DNA from: JAUQQI01 sp042408785
GTDB taxonomy: Bacteria > Chloroflexota > Dehalococcoidia > JAUQQI01
Assembly (NCBI GenBank): GCA_042408785.1
Contig: JBHOQU010000032.1
Location: 54,234-118,233 of the forward strand
Reading direction: 5' to 3'
Length of the DNA stretch: 64,000 bases
The translations under genes and the position numbers were made by a program. Shown piece by piece: positions 50,073 through 59,318 of the stretch (within the stretch, counting starts at the first letter, position 1; every line of letters begins with the position of its first letter). The notes beneath the pieces are model-generated. The model made no database searches, was not told the DNA's origin, and saw only the letters and a list, made by a program, of their open reading frames with translations.

Positions 50073-50569
50073 TCGAAAGCGTCCCCGCCGGCCCGAGCCA
50101 GGCCCCGGACCCGGCTGAGCAGGTCGGCCATCTCCAGGGCCGCCAGGGCGGCCTCGGCCCCCCGGTTCCCCACCTTGCCTCCGGCCCGCTCCAGGGCCTG
50201 CTCCTGGGTATCGGCCGTTATCACCCCGAAAATCACCGGCAGGCGGTGGTCCAGGGCCACCCGGCCGATGCCGCTGGCCGCCTGGGAGGCAACGTACTCA
50301 AAGTGGGGGGTGGCCCCCCGGATGACGGCCCCCAGGCAGATGATGGCCGAGAAGCGGCCGGTCTCGGCCAGGGCCTGGGCGGCCACCGGCAGCTCAAAGG
50401 ACCCCGGCACCCAGGCCACTTCGATATCTTCCGGCCGGACGCCGTGGCGGGTCAGGACATCGACGGCCCCCTCTAAGAGCCGGCGGGTTACAAGCTCGTT
50501 AAACCGGGCCACCACGATCCCGAACCGGTGGCCGCCCCCCGAAAGCCGTCCGTGGTACTCCGTGGTCAC
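50069..50569 (-). CDS. ribH: 6,7-dimethyl-8-ribityllumazine synthase
   Basis: This 166-residue enzyme performs the penultimate riboflavin step from the ribityl-aminouracil and dihydroxybutanone phosphate. IVVARFNELVTRRLLEGA starts the fold, VPGSFELPVAAQAL binds substrate, and GAVIRGATPHFEYV and FGVITADTQEQA are diagnostic. The GTG is preceded by AGGAGGT, which overlaps the ribBA stop. Confidence 0.96.
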   Translation of the reverse strand: MTTEYHGRLSGGGHRFGIVVARFNELVTRRLLEGAVDVLTRHGVRPEDIEVAWVPGSFELPVAAQALAETGRFSAIICLGAVIRGATPHFEYVASQAASGIGRVALDHRLPVIFGVITADTQEQALERAGGKVGNRGAEAALAALEMADLLSRVRGLARAGGDAFD

Positions 50570-50580
50570 CTTCAGACCTC

Positions 50581-51780
50581 CTAGAGCAGGTGGCCGAGCT
50601 TTTCTTTCTTGGTTTTGAGGTAGCGGGCGTTGTGGGGGTTGGGGCCGATGATGAGGGGCACCCGGTCGGCCACCTCGATGCCGGCCTCTTCCAGGTCGTC
50701 GAGTTTGGCCGGGTTGTTGGTCAAAAGCCTTATCGTTTTTATGCCCAGCTCCTTTAAGATGCTTGCGGCCACCGAGTATTCCCGCAGGTCGGGGGCAAAG
50801 CCTAAAGCCAAGTTGGCCTCCACCGTATCCAAGCCCCGCTCCTGCAGATGATAGGCCATGATCTTGCTTTCCAAGCCGATGCCCCGACCCTCCTGCCGCA
50901 GGTAAATCAGAACCCCAAAATCTGCGGCCCCAATCAGCCTTAAAGCCTCCTTAAGCTGGGCCCCGCAGTCGCAGCGCAGGCTGGCAAAGACGTCCCCGGT
51001 AAGACACTCCGAATGGATGCGCACCAGCGGAACCACACCCGTCCCGGGCTCCCCCTTCATCAGGGCCAGATGGGTCCGCCCGTCATAAAGCCCCTCGTAG
51101 GCTAAGACTTTAAACTCCCCAAAGGCGCTGGGAAGCCGGGCCTCGGCCACCCGCCGCACCAGAATCTCCTTTCGGCGCCGGTAGGCGGCAATCTGGGCCA
51201 CCGACACGACCTTAAGCCCGTGCTCGGCCGCAAAACGCTCTAAGTACGCCAGCCGGGCCATCGTCCCGTCGGGCGCCATTATCTCGCAGATGACCGCCGC
51301 CGGGTAAAGCCCCGCAAGCTTTGCCAGGTCCACCGCCGCCTCCGTCTGCCCGGGCCGGACCAGCACCCCGCCCTCCCGGTAGCGCAGGGGGAAAAGATGC
51401 CCCGGCCGGGCAAAGTCTTCCGGCTTTGATGCGGGGTCGATTAAGGCCCGGACGGTGGCCGCCCGGTCGTAAGCCGAAATCCCGGTGGTGGTCCCGTGCT
51501 TGTAGTCCACCGAAACCGTAAACGCCGTCCCGAAGCTTGAGTCGTTCTGCTCGGGCGAAACCATCAGCGGAATTTTAAGCTCATCCAGCCGCTCCCCCAG
51601 CATGGGCATGCAGATGAGGCCCCGCCCGTAGGCGGCCATAAAGTTTATCGCCTCGGGGGTCACCTTTTCGGCGGCCATGGCCAGGTCCCCCTCGTTCTCC
51701 CGGCCCTCGTCGTCGACGATGATGACGAATTTCCCGGCTCGGTAATCTTCGATGGCTTCTTCGACGCTGCAAAAAGGCAT
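50581..51780 (-). CDS. ribBA: Bifunctional DHBP synthase / GTP cyclohydrolase II
   Basis: This is a 399-residue fusion. The N-terminal RibB half (about 1-200) has DDEGRENEGDL for metal binding and makes 3,4-dihydroxy-2-butanone 4-phosphate. The C-terminal RibA half has the zinc-binding CLTGDVFASLRCDCG and the EGRGIGLESK loop and opens GTP to start the pathway. Both active sites look intact. It lies between ribE and ribH. Confidence 0.97.
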   Translation of the reverse strand: MPFCSVEEAIEDYRAGKFVIIVDDEGRENEGDLAMAAEKVTPEAINFMAAYGRGLICMPMLGERLDELKIPLMVSPEQNDSSFGTAFTVSVDYKHGTTTGISAYDRAATVRALIDPASKPEDFARPGHLFPLRYREGGVLVRPGQTEAAVDLAKLAGLYPAAVICEIMAPDGTMARLAYLERFAAEHGLKVVSVAQIAAYRRRKEILVRRVAEARLPSAFGEFKVLAYEGLYDGRTHLALMKGEPGTGVVPLVRIHSECLTGDVFASLRCDCGAQLKEALRLIGAADFGVLIYLRQEGRGIGLESKIMAYHLQERGLDTVEANLALGFAPDLREYSVAASILKELGIKTIRLLTNNPAKLDDLEEAGIEVADRVPLIIGPNPHNARYLKTKKEKLGHLL

Positions 51781-51783
51781 CTT

Positions 51784-52389
51784 TTAACCCTCCGTTTTTG
51801 AGCCCAGGCGCCCAAACTCCCTTAAAAGCCGCTCGACGTAGCGGCCCAGAATATCCGTCTCGATGTTGACCAGGTCCCCCGGGCCCTTTAAGCCCAGGGT
51901 CGTCTGGGCCCGGGTAAAGGGGATGACCGCCGCCGAAAAGCTTTGGGCGTTTACGTCCACCACCGTAAGGCTTACCCCGTCCACGGCCACGAACCCCTTG
52001 GGCACGATGTAGGGGCCTAGGCCTTGCGGGACCGAAAACCGCATCTTTAAAGCTTCGCCCTCCGGCTCAACGGCCAAAATCTCCGAGACCGCCTCCACAT
52101 GCCCCTGGACGATATGCCCCCCAAGCCGGCCCCCCACCGGCACCGCCCGCTCCAGGTTTACCCGCTCCCCCGGCCGGAGCCGGCCCAGGTTGGTCCGGCG
52201 CAGGGTCTCGGGGCTTAACTGGACCCAGAAGCTTTCGCCATCCCGCCCCACCACCGTAAGGCAGGCCCCGTTTACGGCGATGCTGTCGCCGACCTTAAGG
52301 TCCGAGAGCACCTTTTCGGCCCCGATCTTAAGCTTTGGGGGTCCTAAGAAAAGCACCACACCGAGCTCTTCAACGATGCCCGTAAACAT
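51784..52389 (-). CDS. ribE: Riboflavin synthase (alpha type)
   Basis: This 201-residue enzyme dismutates two lumazines to riboflavin. It has two tandem lumazine-binding barrels with repeated signatures: MFTGIVEELG and DSIAVNGACLTVV in the first, GHIVQGHVEA and VAVDGVSLTVV in the second. The ATG at 52389 gives the universal MFTGIVE start and overlaps the end of ribD by 20 bases. Confidence 0.96.
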   Translation of the reverse strand: MFTGIVEELGVVLFLGPPKLKIGAEKVLSDLKVGDSIAVNGACLTVVGRDGESFWVQLSPETLRRTNLGRLRPGERVNLERAVPVGGRLGGHIVQGHVEAVSEILAVEPEGEALKMRFSVPQGLGPYIVPKGFVAVDGVSLTVVDVNAQSFSAAVIPFTRAQTTLGLKGPGDLVNIETDILGRYVERLLREFGRLGSKTEG

Positions 52390-53488
52390 CAAAACACGGA
52401 TATCCGCTTATCAAAAAGTCGTTGCCCAGGCGGCAGAACTCGACGGCTTTCAGGCCCACCGCCTCCGAAAGTTTCGGCCGCCCCACACCCCCCAGGGGCC
52501 CGGGGGCCTTCCTGCCCCCGATAAGCTTGGGGGCCACAAAGGCCATAACTTTGTCGACCAGGCCCAGGTCAAAAAGGCTTCCTAGAAGCCGGCTTCCCCC
52601 TTCGGCCAGCACCCAGGCGATCTTTTGGCGGCCCAGCTCTGCTAAAAGGGCCCCCAGGTCGACCCGACCGTCGGCGGCCGGAAGGATTAAAACCCGGGCG
52701 CCCCGGTCGGAAAGGGCCTTAAGCCTTTTAGGGTCGGCCAGCGCCGTGGTGGCAATTAAAGTCGGGGCCGCCCCGTCCAGCACCCGGGCCTTAAGGGGCG
52801 TCCGGGCCCGGGAGTCCACCACCACCCGCACCGGCTGGCGGGGGGCTGGGGCCTCCCCGAACTCCTCCGGCCGGGCCGTCAGGGCCGGGTCATCCTTTAG
52901 GACGGTGCCGACCCCCACCATCACGGCGTCCACCTGGGCCCGGAGCCGGTGGACGAAGGCCCGGGCTTCGGGGCCCGTAACCCAGCGCCCGTCCCCCGTG
53001 TAGGCGGCGATCTTGCCGTCTAAGGTCATGGCGTATTTGGCCAGCACGAAGGGCCGGCCGGTGGTTATGAACTTGAAAAACCACTCGTTAAGCCTTCTGG
53101 CCTCGGCCTCGCCTTCGCCCAGAACCACCCGGAGGCCGGCCGCCTTAAGGGCCGCAATCCCCCGGCCAGAGACCAGGGGATTGGGGTCCGGGGTGGCCAC
53201 ATGCACCTCGGCGATTCCGGCGGCAATAATCGCCTCGGTGCAGGGCGGGGTTCGGCCGTGGTGACAGCAGGGCTCCAAGGTGACGTAAAGGGTTGCCCCC
53301 CGGGCCAGCTCCCCGGCCCGGCTCAAGGCCACCACCTCGGCGTGGGGCCCGCCCGGAGGCGAGGTTGCCCCAGAGCCCACGACTTGGCCGTCCCGGACGA
53401 CCACGGCCCCGACGGCCGGGTTGGGGCTGGTGGTGCCGAGGACCTGGTAGGCTAAGGCTAAGGCCTGGGCCATAAAATCGGCGGACAT
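52370..53488 (-). CDS. ribD: Bifunctional riboflavin deaminase-reductase
   Basis: This is a 372-residue fusion. The N-terminal cytidine-deaminase-like domain has GGPHAEVVAL and EPCCHHGRTPPC (zinc ligands). The C-terminal reductase starts near FVLAKYAMTLDGKIA and ends with VLAEGGSRLLGSLF. It performs the second and third steps after GTP opening. The ATG at 53488 follows AAGGAG and is just downstream of the FMN riboswitch. The longer open frame upstream runs through the riboswitch region and is not coding. Confidence 0.96.
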   Translation of the reverse strand: MSADFMAQALALAYQVLGTTSPNPAVGAVVVRDGQVVGSGATSPPGGPHAEVVALSRAGELARGATLYVTLEPCCHHGRTPPCTEAIIAAGIAEVHVATPDPNPLVSGRGIAALKAAGLRVVLGEGEAEARRLNEWFFKFITTGRPFVLAKYAMTLDGKIAAYTGDGRWVTGPEARAFVHRLRAQVDAVMVGVGTVLKDDPALTARPEEFGEAPAPRQPVRVVVDSRARTPLKARVLDGAAPTLIATTALADPKRLKALSDRGARVLILPAADGRVDLGALLAELGRQKIAWVLAEGGSRLLGSLFDLGLVDKVMAFVAPKLIGGRKAPGPLGGVGRPKLSEAVGLKAVEFCRLGNDFLISGYPCFDVYGHR

Positions 53489-53497
53489 AGGCTCCTT

Positions 53498-53534
53498 AAA
53501 AACCTTGGGCCTGAAGGCAGGCGCCCCCAGGCCC
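53498..53534 (-). terminator. Riboswitch-controlled terminator hairpin before ribD
   Basis: On the minus strand GGGCCTG (53534-53528) pairs with CAGGCCC (53513-53507), followed by AAGG and five T (53502-53498). The T-run ends next to the ribD ribosome site, so the hairpin could stop transcription or mask translation when FMN is bound. Confidence 0.6.
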
Positions 53535-53567
53535 GAAAGAGTTGGCCCTTTAAGGTCACCCCACCTG

Positions 53568-53719
53568 CCTTCTCCCATCCGGACTGTACCGTCGGCCCCG
53601 GATTCGCACCGGGTCCACCCACCCCTTCAACCGAAGGGGCGGGGTCGCGGGCTTTTTTCTCACCGCCGGTCGGGAATTGGCCCGGACCTTGTGGCCCGAA
53701 CCTCACCCTGCCCCGAAGG
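53568..53719 (-). ncRNA. FMN riboswitch (RFN element)
   Basis: Read on the minus strand, the region starts with CCTTCGGGGCAGGGTGAGG, has CGACCGGCGGTGA and AGCCCGCGA in the middle, a variable hairpin (CCCCTTC/GAAGGGG), then CCGGGGCCGACGGT and ends with GTCCGGATGGGAGAAGG. These are the conserved segments of the RFN aptamer in the right order. It controls ribD-ribE-ribBA-ribH and, by overlap, the downstream GNAT. Confidence 0.95.
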
Positions 53720-53743
53720 ACCGATGGGTTAGCCCAGTATTCG

Positions 53744-53762
53744 ATTGTACCTATCGATTTTA
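53744..53762 (-). promoter_or_regulatory. Candidate promoter of the rib operon
   Basis: On the minus strand TAAAAT (53762-53757) and TACAAT (53749-53744) both resemble -10 boxes in an AT-rich patch just before the riboswitch. TACAAT would start the RNA about 20 bases before the aptamer. No clear -35 is seen. Confidence 0.45.
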
Positions 53763-53790
53763 ACATACTAACTAAAACCTTTGCCCGAGG

Positions 53791-54831
53791 TCATGCCGGC
53801 GTCGGGGGCCCGGGGTATTCCAGGAGGCGGCCGGCCGCGCCCCGGCCAAACCTGGCCGCCAGCCTGAGCAAGGGCGACCTGAGGCTGGCCTCCAGCTCCA
53901 GCCCCCGGACCGCCCCAGCCCCCGCCGAGTCCCCCGGAAGGAGCCGGTTTGCAAGGCCGAACAGGTCGGCCATAAGTCCCGGGGCAAAGGCATACGCCCT
54001 GGCGAGCACGTTCCCCGGAAGGCCCAGGATAAGCTCGGCCTCCCCCCGACGGGTTGCCAGAACTATCCGCCGGGCCACAGCTTCCGGGCTCATCGCCAAC
54101 CCCGGCAGCGTGGCGGCCAGGGCGAACAGGGGGTAGAGGCGGGTGGTCGGGCCCTTAAAGAGGGCATTCACGTGGGAGCCGGTCCGGGTAAACCAAGGCA
54201 CCACCGTGGTCACTTTAATGCCGTACCTGCCCGCCTCGGCCCGGAGGCCCTCGGAAAAGCCCACCAGGGCGAACTTGGCGCAGGTATACGGGAGCGACTG
54301 GGGCATGGCCACCTTGCCCCCGATGGAGGTTATATTGACGATGCGGCCGTAACGGCGTCGAACCATCTGGGGCAGCACCGCCAGGGTGAGGTAGACCGGC
54401 CCCCAGAAGATAACCCCCAGGGCGTCTTCGAAGTCCTCGGCGGTCATGGTCAGGACCGGGCCGACCTGAATGATGCCGGCGTTGTTGACAACGATGTCAA
54501 CCTGCCCGAAGCGGTCGTTTACCCGGCTCACCAGGTCCTCCACTTGGGAGCGGTCGGAGATATCGCAGGGCGCGGCCAGGACTTCGGCCCCCTCGGCCTC
54601 AAGCCTTACTTTCGCCCGGGCAAGCTCCGCCGCGTCCCGGGCACAGATGGCCACCCGGCACCCTTCCCGGGCGAACTCCCGGGCCAGCAGAAAGCCCAGC
54701 CCCCGACTCCCCCCCGTTATGAGGGCCACCTGCCCCTGAAGGCTGGCTCCCGGCCGCTGGCGCCAGAGCTCCAGGGCCACGGCGGCCGCGGCCGCAAGGC
54801 TTGCCGCACCGATAAACTTCCGGTTAAACAT
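53791..54831 (-). CDS. Membrane-anchored short-chain dehydrogenase/reductase
   Basis: This 346-residue protein starts with a hydrophobic segment (residues 6-22), followed by a classical SDR domain. The cofactor loop is TGGSRGLGF, the NNAG motif is VVNNAGI, and the catalytic Ser and YxxxK are NITSIGG and YTCAKFAL. A longer C-terminal tail (about 100 residues) follows the SDR core. The ATG at 54831 has GGAGG. The larger open frame upstream is antisense to the S9 peptidase. The substrate is unknown, and a lipid or steroid-like compound is possible given the membrane tether. Confidence 0.88.
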   Translation of the reverse strand: MFNRKFIGAASLAAAAAVALELWRQRPGASLQGQVALITGGSRGLGFLLAREFAREGCRVAICARDAAELARAKVRLEAEGAEVLAAPCDISDRSQVEDLVSRVNDRFGQVDIVVNNAGIIQVGPVLTMTAEDFEDALGVIFWGPVYLTLAVLPQMVRRRYGRIVNITSIGGKVAMPQSLPYTCAKFALVGFSEGLRAEAGRYGIKVTTVVPWFTRTGSHVNALFKGPTTRLYPLFALAATLPGLAMSPEAVARRIVLATRRGEAELILGLPGNVLARAYAFAPGLMADLFGLANRLLPGDSAGAGAVRGLELEASLRSPLLRLAARFGRGAAGRLLEYPGPPTPA

Positions 54832-54903
54832 CGGCTCCTCCCCCAACCGGCGTTTAAAAAAATTCTGACCCATCCGCGCGGCCGTTGGCAATCGGCGGCC
54901 GGG

Positions 54904-54933
54904 TTGCGGCTTTGCCCACATCCGCCTTATACT
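54904..54933 (+). promoter_or_regulatory. Promoter of the S9 peptidase-RraA operon
   Basis: TATACT (54928-54933) lies 18 bases after TTGCGG (54904-54909). The predicted start is near 54940, giving a 33-base leader with AAAGGGG before the GTG at 54973. The -35 is weak. Confidence 0.5.
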
Positions 54934-54972
54934 CACCGGGCGAACATTTAATCGTTGAAAGGGGTGCGACCT

Positions 54973-56757
54973 GTGGAGGATATCCGCCGCTTTCTGGCCG
55001 TCCGGTCCGCCGACCTGCCGACTTTCTCCCCCAACGGCCAGATTATGGCCTACGTGACCGACATTTCGGGCGTGCCGGAACTTTGGGCCCTGCGGCTCGG
55101 GGAGCCATTTCCCGACCAGGTAAGCTACTTTGGGGAGCGGGTGGGCCTTGCCAAATACGCCCCTCAGGGGGACCACCTGGTCTTTGCCATGGACGCCGGG
55201 GGCAATGAGCGCTGGCAGCTCTACCTTCGGCATCAGGGGCGGATCCTGCCCCTGACCCGGAACCCGGAGGCGATTCACGAGTTCGGGGCCTGGGCACCCG
55301 ACGGCCAGCTTCTGGCCATCTCGGCCAACAGCCGCCATCCGGCGTACTTTGACGTCTACATTGGCACCCTTGAAGGCGAGTGGCGGCGGGTCTGGCAGGC
55401 CGATGCCACCCTTTACGTTCAGGACTGGTCGGCGGACGGCCGCTACCTGCTGGTAGCCGAATACCACGCCCCCTCGGCCCAGGACCTTTGGCTTGTGGAC
55501 ATTTCCGACCGGAGCCGGCGCAGGCTCACGTCGGGCCCGCCGGCCCGGTACCTGTTCGCCCAGTTCGGCTCCCAGGGGGATGCGGACGTCTGGGCCTTAA
55601 GCGACATCGATTCGGAGTTCCTTCGGCCCGTGCGGATAAGCCTGGAGACGGGCCGGCTTTCGGTGCCCCGGGAATTTGACTGGGACGTGGAGCAGATGGT
55701 GATTTCCGCCGACGGGTGCACGGCGGCCCTGGTGGTCAACGACGGGGGGCGGTCCCGGCTCCTGGCGTTCCCCCTGCCGGAGCTGGACGGTTCGGCCGAA
55801 GCCCACCTGCCCCTGGGGGTGGTGCTGAGCCTGGAGTGGCACCCGGACGAGTCCTGGGTGGCCTACAGCTTTAGCGGTCCCCATTTTAACCCGGACATCT
55901 GGCGCTGGGACCCAGCGAAGGACGTCAGCCGGCTCACGTGGAGTCCCCGCCTCTGGGTTGACCTGACCGAAACCCCGGAGCCGGAGTCGTGGCACTTCGA
56001 GAGCTTTGACGGGCTGCGGATTCAGGGCTGGCTTTACCGCCCGGCCCCGGTCCCGCCCCCCGGCGGCTGGCCCACCCTGGTCATCGTCCACGGGGGGCCC
56101 GAATCCCAGGCCCGGCCTAGCTTCAACCCCGTTATCGCCTACTTTGTCCGGGCCGGCTACCTGGTTTATACGCCTAACGTCCGGGGAAGCACCGGCTTCG
56201 GCAAAACCTTCAGCCACCTGGATGACCGGGAACTGCGGCCCAACGCCGTTCGGGACCTGGCCGAGGGGGTAAGGGCCCTCCAGGAGGCGGGCCTGGCTTC
56301 CCCCAAGGCCACGGCCGTGATGGGCGCAAGCTACGGGGGCTTTATGGTGCTTTCCGCCCTTACGGAGTACCCGGACCTTTGGGCGGCCGGCATCGACATT
56401 GTGGGGATCGCCAACCTGGAAACGTTTCTCGAGAATACCGGACCCTGGCGGCGGAAGCTGCGGGAGGCCGAATACGGCAGCCTCGAGCACGACCGGGAGC
56501 TTTTGCGGGCCCTATCCCCCATTCACCGGGCGGACCGAATTAAGGCCCCCCTGCTGGTCGTCCACGGCCGCAACGACCCCCGGGTCCCGGTGACCGAGGC
56601 GGAGCAGATCGCCGGCCGCCTGCGGGAGCTGGGCCGCCCGGTGGAGCTGCTGGTCTTCGAGGATGAGGGGCATGGGGTGGTGAGGCTGCCGAATAAGATT
56701 CAGATGTACGAAAGGATTGCCAAGTTCTTAGAAAAGCACCTCAGGGGGGCGAAATGA
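54973..56757 (+). CDS. S9 family prolyl oligopeptidase-like serine peptidase (second copy)
   Basis: This 594-residue enzyme has an N-terminal beta-propeller (SPNGQIMAYVTD, WAPDGQLLAI, WSADGRYLLV repeats) and an alpha/beta-hydrolase domain. The catalytic Ser is in GASYGGF (about residue 452), Asp in VHGRNDPRVP and His in EDEGHGVV (about 567). The frame is open from a TTG at 54955, but the GTG at 54973 has AAAGGGG eight bases upstream and is preferred. No export signal is visible. It probably cleaves short imported peptides. The stop overlaps the RraA-like start as ATGA. Confidence 0.92.
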   Translation: MEDIRRFLAVRSADLPTFSPNGQIMAYVTDISGVPELWALRLGEPFPDQVSYFGERVGLAKYAPQGDHLVFAMDAGGNERWQLYLRHQGRILPLTRNPEAIHEFGAWAPDGQLLAISANSRHPAYFDVYIGTLEGEWRRVWQADATLYVQDWSADGRYLLVAEYHAPSAQDLWLVDISDRSRRRLTSGPPARYLFAQFGSQGDADVWALSDIDSEFLRPVRISLETGRLSVPREFDWDVEQMVISADGCTAALVVNDGGRSRLLAFPLPELDGSAEAHLPLGVVLSLEWHPDESWVAYSFSGPHFNPDIWRWDPAKDVSRLTWSPRLWVDLTETPEPESWHFESFDGLRIQGWLYRPAPVPPPGGWPTLVIVHGGPESQARPSFNPVIAYFVRAGYLVYTPNVRGSTGFGKTFSHLDDRELRPNAVRDLAEGVRALQEAGLASPKATAVMGASYGGFMVLSALTEYPDLWAAGIDIVGIANLETFLENTGPWRRKLREAEYGSLEHDRELLRALSPIHRADRIKAPLLVVHGRNDPRVPVTEAEQIAGRLRELGRPVELLVFEDEGHGVVRLPNKIQMYERIAKFLEKHLRGAK

Positions 56758-57491
56758 TCGGCGAAGTCGTTGAAAGGGTCGACCCGGCCATTTTAACCCT
56801 GCTGGAGGGTGTAAGCACCGCCACCCTGCACACGGTCTTACACCGCCTCGGCTACAGCCGGGTGTTTATGGCCGGCCTGCGGCCCTTCAGCCGCGGCCGA
56901 CACCTGGTGGGCCAGGCCCTCACCGTCCGCTACCTGCCGGCCCGGGAGGACTTCCCGCCCCCCACCCGGGAAGAGATGCCCGGCTACCCCCAGCGGGTGG
57001 CCATCGAGCTGGTTCAGCCGGGGGATGTCATGGTCATCGACGCCGGGGGCGACTGCACCGCCGGGACCCTGGGGGATATCTTGATCACCCGCATCGCCTA
57101 CCGGGGCGGCCGCGGGGTCGTGGTGGACGGGGCCTTGCGGGACACCCCGGCCATAGCCGGGCTGGAAATCCCCTGCTTTGCCCGGTGCGCCCACGCCGGC
57201 GCCAGCTACACCCGATTGCGGGCCTGGGATGTGAACATCCCGGTTCGGTGCGTCGGGGTGCTGGTGCTGCCCGGGGATGTCCTGGTCGGGGACCAGGACG
57301 GGGTTATCGTCATTCCCCGGGCGCTGGTCCGGCAGGCGGCGGAGCTGGCGGCCGAGCAGGAGCGGCTGGAGGCGTACATTCGGGAGCGGGTTGAGGCAGG
57401 CACGCCCCTTTCCGAGGCGTACCCGCCCAGTGACGCCTTCCTGGCGGAGTACCGGGCCCGGCAGAATCAGGCCCCCGGCCGGCAGGCCTAG
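56754..57491 (+). CDS. RraA/HMG-CHA aldolase family protein
   Basis: This 245-residue protein belongs to the family once mislabelled as dimethylmenaquinone methyltransferase. It shows GDVMVIDAGGDCTAGTLGDILITRIAYRGGRGVVVDGALRD split over residues about 83-125, including the GxDG metal-site Asp. Some members are divalent-metal aldolases or decarboxylases of 4-hydroxy-2-oxo acids, and others bind RNase E. RNase E control is unlikely in this host. Translational coupling to a peptidase suggests a role in the same pathway. The substrate is unknown. Confidence 0.87.
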   Translation: MIGEVVERVDPAILTLLEGVSTATLHTVLHRLGYSRVFMAGLRPFSRGRHLVGQALTVRYLPAREDFPPPTREEMPGYPQRVAIELVQPGDVMVIDAGGDCTAGTLGDILITRIAYRGGRGVVVDGALRDTPAIAGLEIPCFARCAHAGASYTRLRAWDVNIPVRCVGVLVLPGDVLVGDQDGVIVIPRALVRQAAELAAEQERLEAYIRERVEAGTPLSEAYPPSDAFLAEYRARQNQAPGRQA

Positions 57492-59290
57492 GCTTCCCGG
57501 TACCAGTCGGCGATATCCCAGAGCTCCGAATCCCAGGCCGTGGGTTTGATGCCTTTAAGGGTCCGGGAAGCCCCGCTCACCCCCTTCCGGTGAACCAGGG
57601 GGATTTCGACCACGTTGTTGACCACCAGGTCGTTCATTTCGATAAAGAGCTGGGCCCGCCTTCTGGCATCCAGCTCCCGCTGGGCCTGCCTGTAAAGGTC
57701 GTCGTATCTGGGGTTCGACCAGCGGGTGTAGTTGTTGCCCCGCCACTCATTCGCCTTCTGGGCGATCTGCCAGGAGACCCAGCTGGCCATGTAGGCCTGC
57801 GGGTCGGGCAGGTCGTTGCCGTTGGTGAACATCTCCAGGTCGGCGTAGAACTTGGCGGCCGTGTCCGGGTTGGCCGGGTCGCTGGAGAAGAAAACGGCGG
57901 CCTGAACCGCCTTTATCTCCATCTTGATGCCGGCCTGCTCGAATGCCTGCTTGATAATCTCCTGGGTCTTCTGCCGAACGGCGTTGACCGTCGTCTGGTA
58001 AAGGACCTCCATCTTTACGCCGCCCTTCTGGCGGACGCCGTCGGGGCCGCGGGTCCAGCCGGCCTCATCCAGCAGCCGGTTGGCCTTTTCAACGTTGAAC
58101 TCCCAGGTGGTGTTGGGCGAGCGGAAGGTCTTGGGCTCGACCAGCAGGTTGGCGGCCACTTCAAAACCCTTGGGGTAGAGCTGGTCGACGACGGCCTTGC
58201 GGTTGCAGAGGAGGGCGTAGGCCTGCCGGACCTTTAAGTCCGTCTGCCAGGGGTGGGGGGCCTTCAGGCTGCTGCGCTCCCCGTCGACCTCCTTGCGGGG
58301 GTCGGTAAAGTTGACCAGAATCCGCTCCACATTGCCGGCCGGGATGATGATAACAACGCCCTTGCCCCCCTGCTGAAGCTGGTCCAGGATCTGGGGCTCC
58401 ACCTGGAGGTTCCAGGCGTAGTCCACCTCCCCGGTTTGGAGGGCGGCCCGGGCGGCGGAGGGGGCATCGCCGCCGCCCTTTAGCTCTACCCGCTTAAAGA
58501 AGGGCTTATCCGGCTCCCGATAATACTCGTTGATCTCATAGACGACCACATCCCCCGGCCGGAAATCGACGACCTTATATGGCCCGGTGCCCACCGGCCG
58601 GTTGTTTGGCGAGGCCTGACCGGCACCCTTGCCTTTGTACTGCTGGAAGATGTGCTTGGGGATCACACGGCCGGCCGTGCCGAAGAAGGGAACGTACCAG
58701 CCCGGCGTAACATCCTCAAAGATGAGCTTGACGGTGTACTGGTCGATGACCTGGACGTCGGCAATCATCGAGAAATAATCGTAGGTTGTGGCGGCGGTGT
58801 CCTTATCGGTCACGTACTCCCAGGTGAACTTTACGTCTTCGGCCGTGAAGGGCTGGCCGTCGGACCAGCGGATCCCCTGCTTCAGTTTCCAGGTGACCGA
58901 CTTGCCGTCCCGGGCGAGGAGGCCGTTTTCGTAGGTGGGAATTTCAGCCGCCAGGACGGGGACGAAGTTGCCGTCGGCGTCCACCGCCGCCAGGGGCTCG
59001 TAAACGGGGCGGGTGGCGTCGTAGTCCTTGGTGCCCTGGGCGAGGTGGGGGTTCAGGATTGTGGGACCCTGCCACCACAGCAACTTAAGGAGGTCGGCCC
59101 GCCCGCGCCCGCGGGTCGGCTGGGCGGGCGCGGGCGCCGGGGCCTGGGGTGCGGGGGCACACGCGGCCAACAAGCTGGCAATTAGTCCACCGGAAAGGCC
59201 GGCAAAGGTTAAAGTTTCGATAAACTGCCGCCGGGTGACCCGACCTGCCCGCAATGCCTCAATGAGTTCATCGAGCTCCAGACTCGCCAT
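57488..59290 (-). CDS. Peptide/nickel-type ABC transporter substrate-binding lipoprotein
   Basis: This 600-residue solute-binding protein of SBP family 5 carries a combined signal. A twin-arginine-like RVTRRQF (about residues 17-23) precedes the hydrophobic stretch, and the lipobox LLAAC (Cys about 44) predicts lipid anchoring after Tat export. The Ala/Pro spacer leads to the binding domain with GIRWSDGQPFTAEDVKFTW and YALLCNRKAVVDQL. It should capture oligopeptides or similar ligands for the adjacent permeases. The ATG follows GGGAGGG, and a near-consensus promoter lies at 59319-59347. Its stop shares CTAG with the RraA-like gene. Confidence 0.93.
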   Translation of the reverse strand: MASLELDELIEALRAGRVTRRQFIETLTFAGLSGGLIASLLAACAPAPQAPAPAPAQPTRGRGRADLLKLLWWQGPTILNPHLAQGTKDYDATRPVYEPLAAVDADGNFVPVLAAEIPTYENGLLARDGKSVTWKLKQGIRWSDGQPFTAEDVKFTWEYVTDKDTAATTYDYFSMIADVQVIDQYTVKLIFEDVTPGWYVPFFGTAGRVIPKHIFQQYKGKGAGQASPNNRPVGTGPYKVVDFRPGDVVVYEINEYYREPDKPFFKRVELKGGGDAPSAARAALQTGEVDYAWNLQVEPQILDQLQQGGKGVVIIIPAGNVERILVNFTDPRKEVDGERSSLKAPHPWQTDLKVRQAYALLCNRKAVVDQLYPKGFEVAANLLVEPKTFRSPNTTWEFNVEKANRLLDEAGWTRGPDGVRQKGGVKMEVLYQTTVNAVRQKTQEIIKQAFEQAGIKMEIKAVQAAVFFSSDPANPDTAAKFYADLEMFTNGNDLPDPQAYMASWVSWQIAQKANEWRGNNYTRWSNPRYDDLYRQAQRELDARRRAQLFIEMNDLVVNNVVEIPLVHRKGVSGASRTLKGIKPTAWDSELWDIADWYREA

Positions 59291-59318
59291 CCTTTGCCCT
59301 CCCGTTTAAAACTACTAA

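Noticed and set aside
54832..55467. N-terminal extension of the SDR protein
   Set aside because: It is antisense to the conserved S9 peptidase, and a good ATG with GGAGG exists at 54831.
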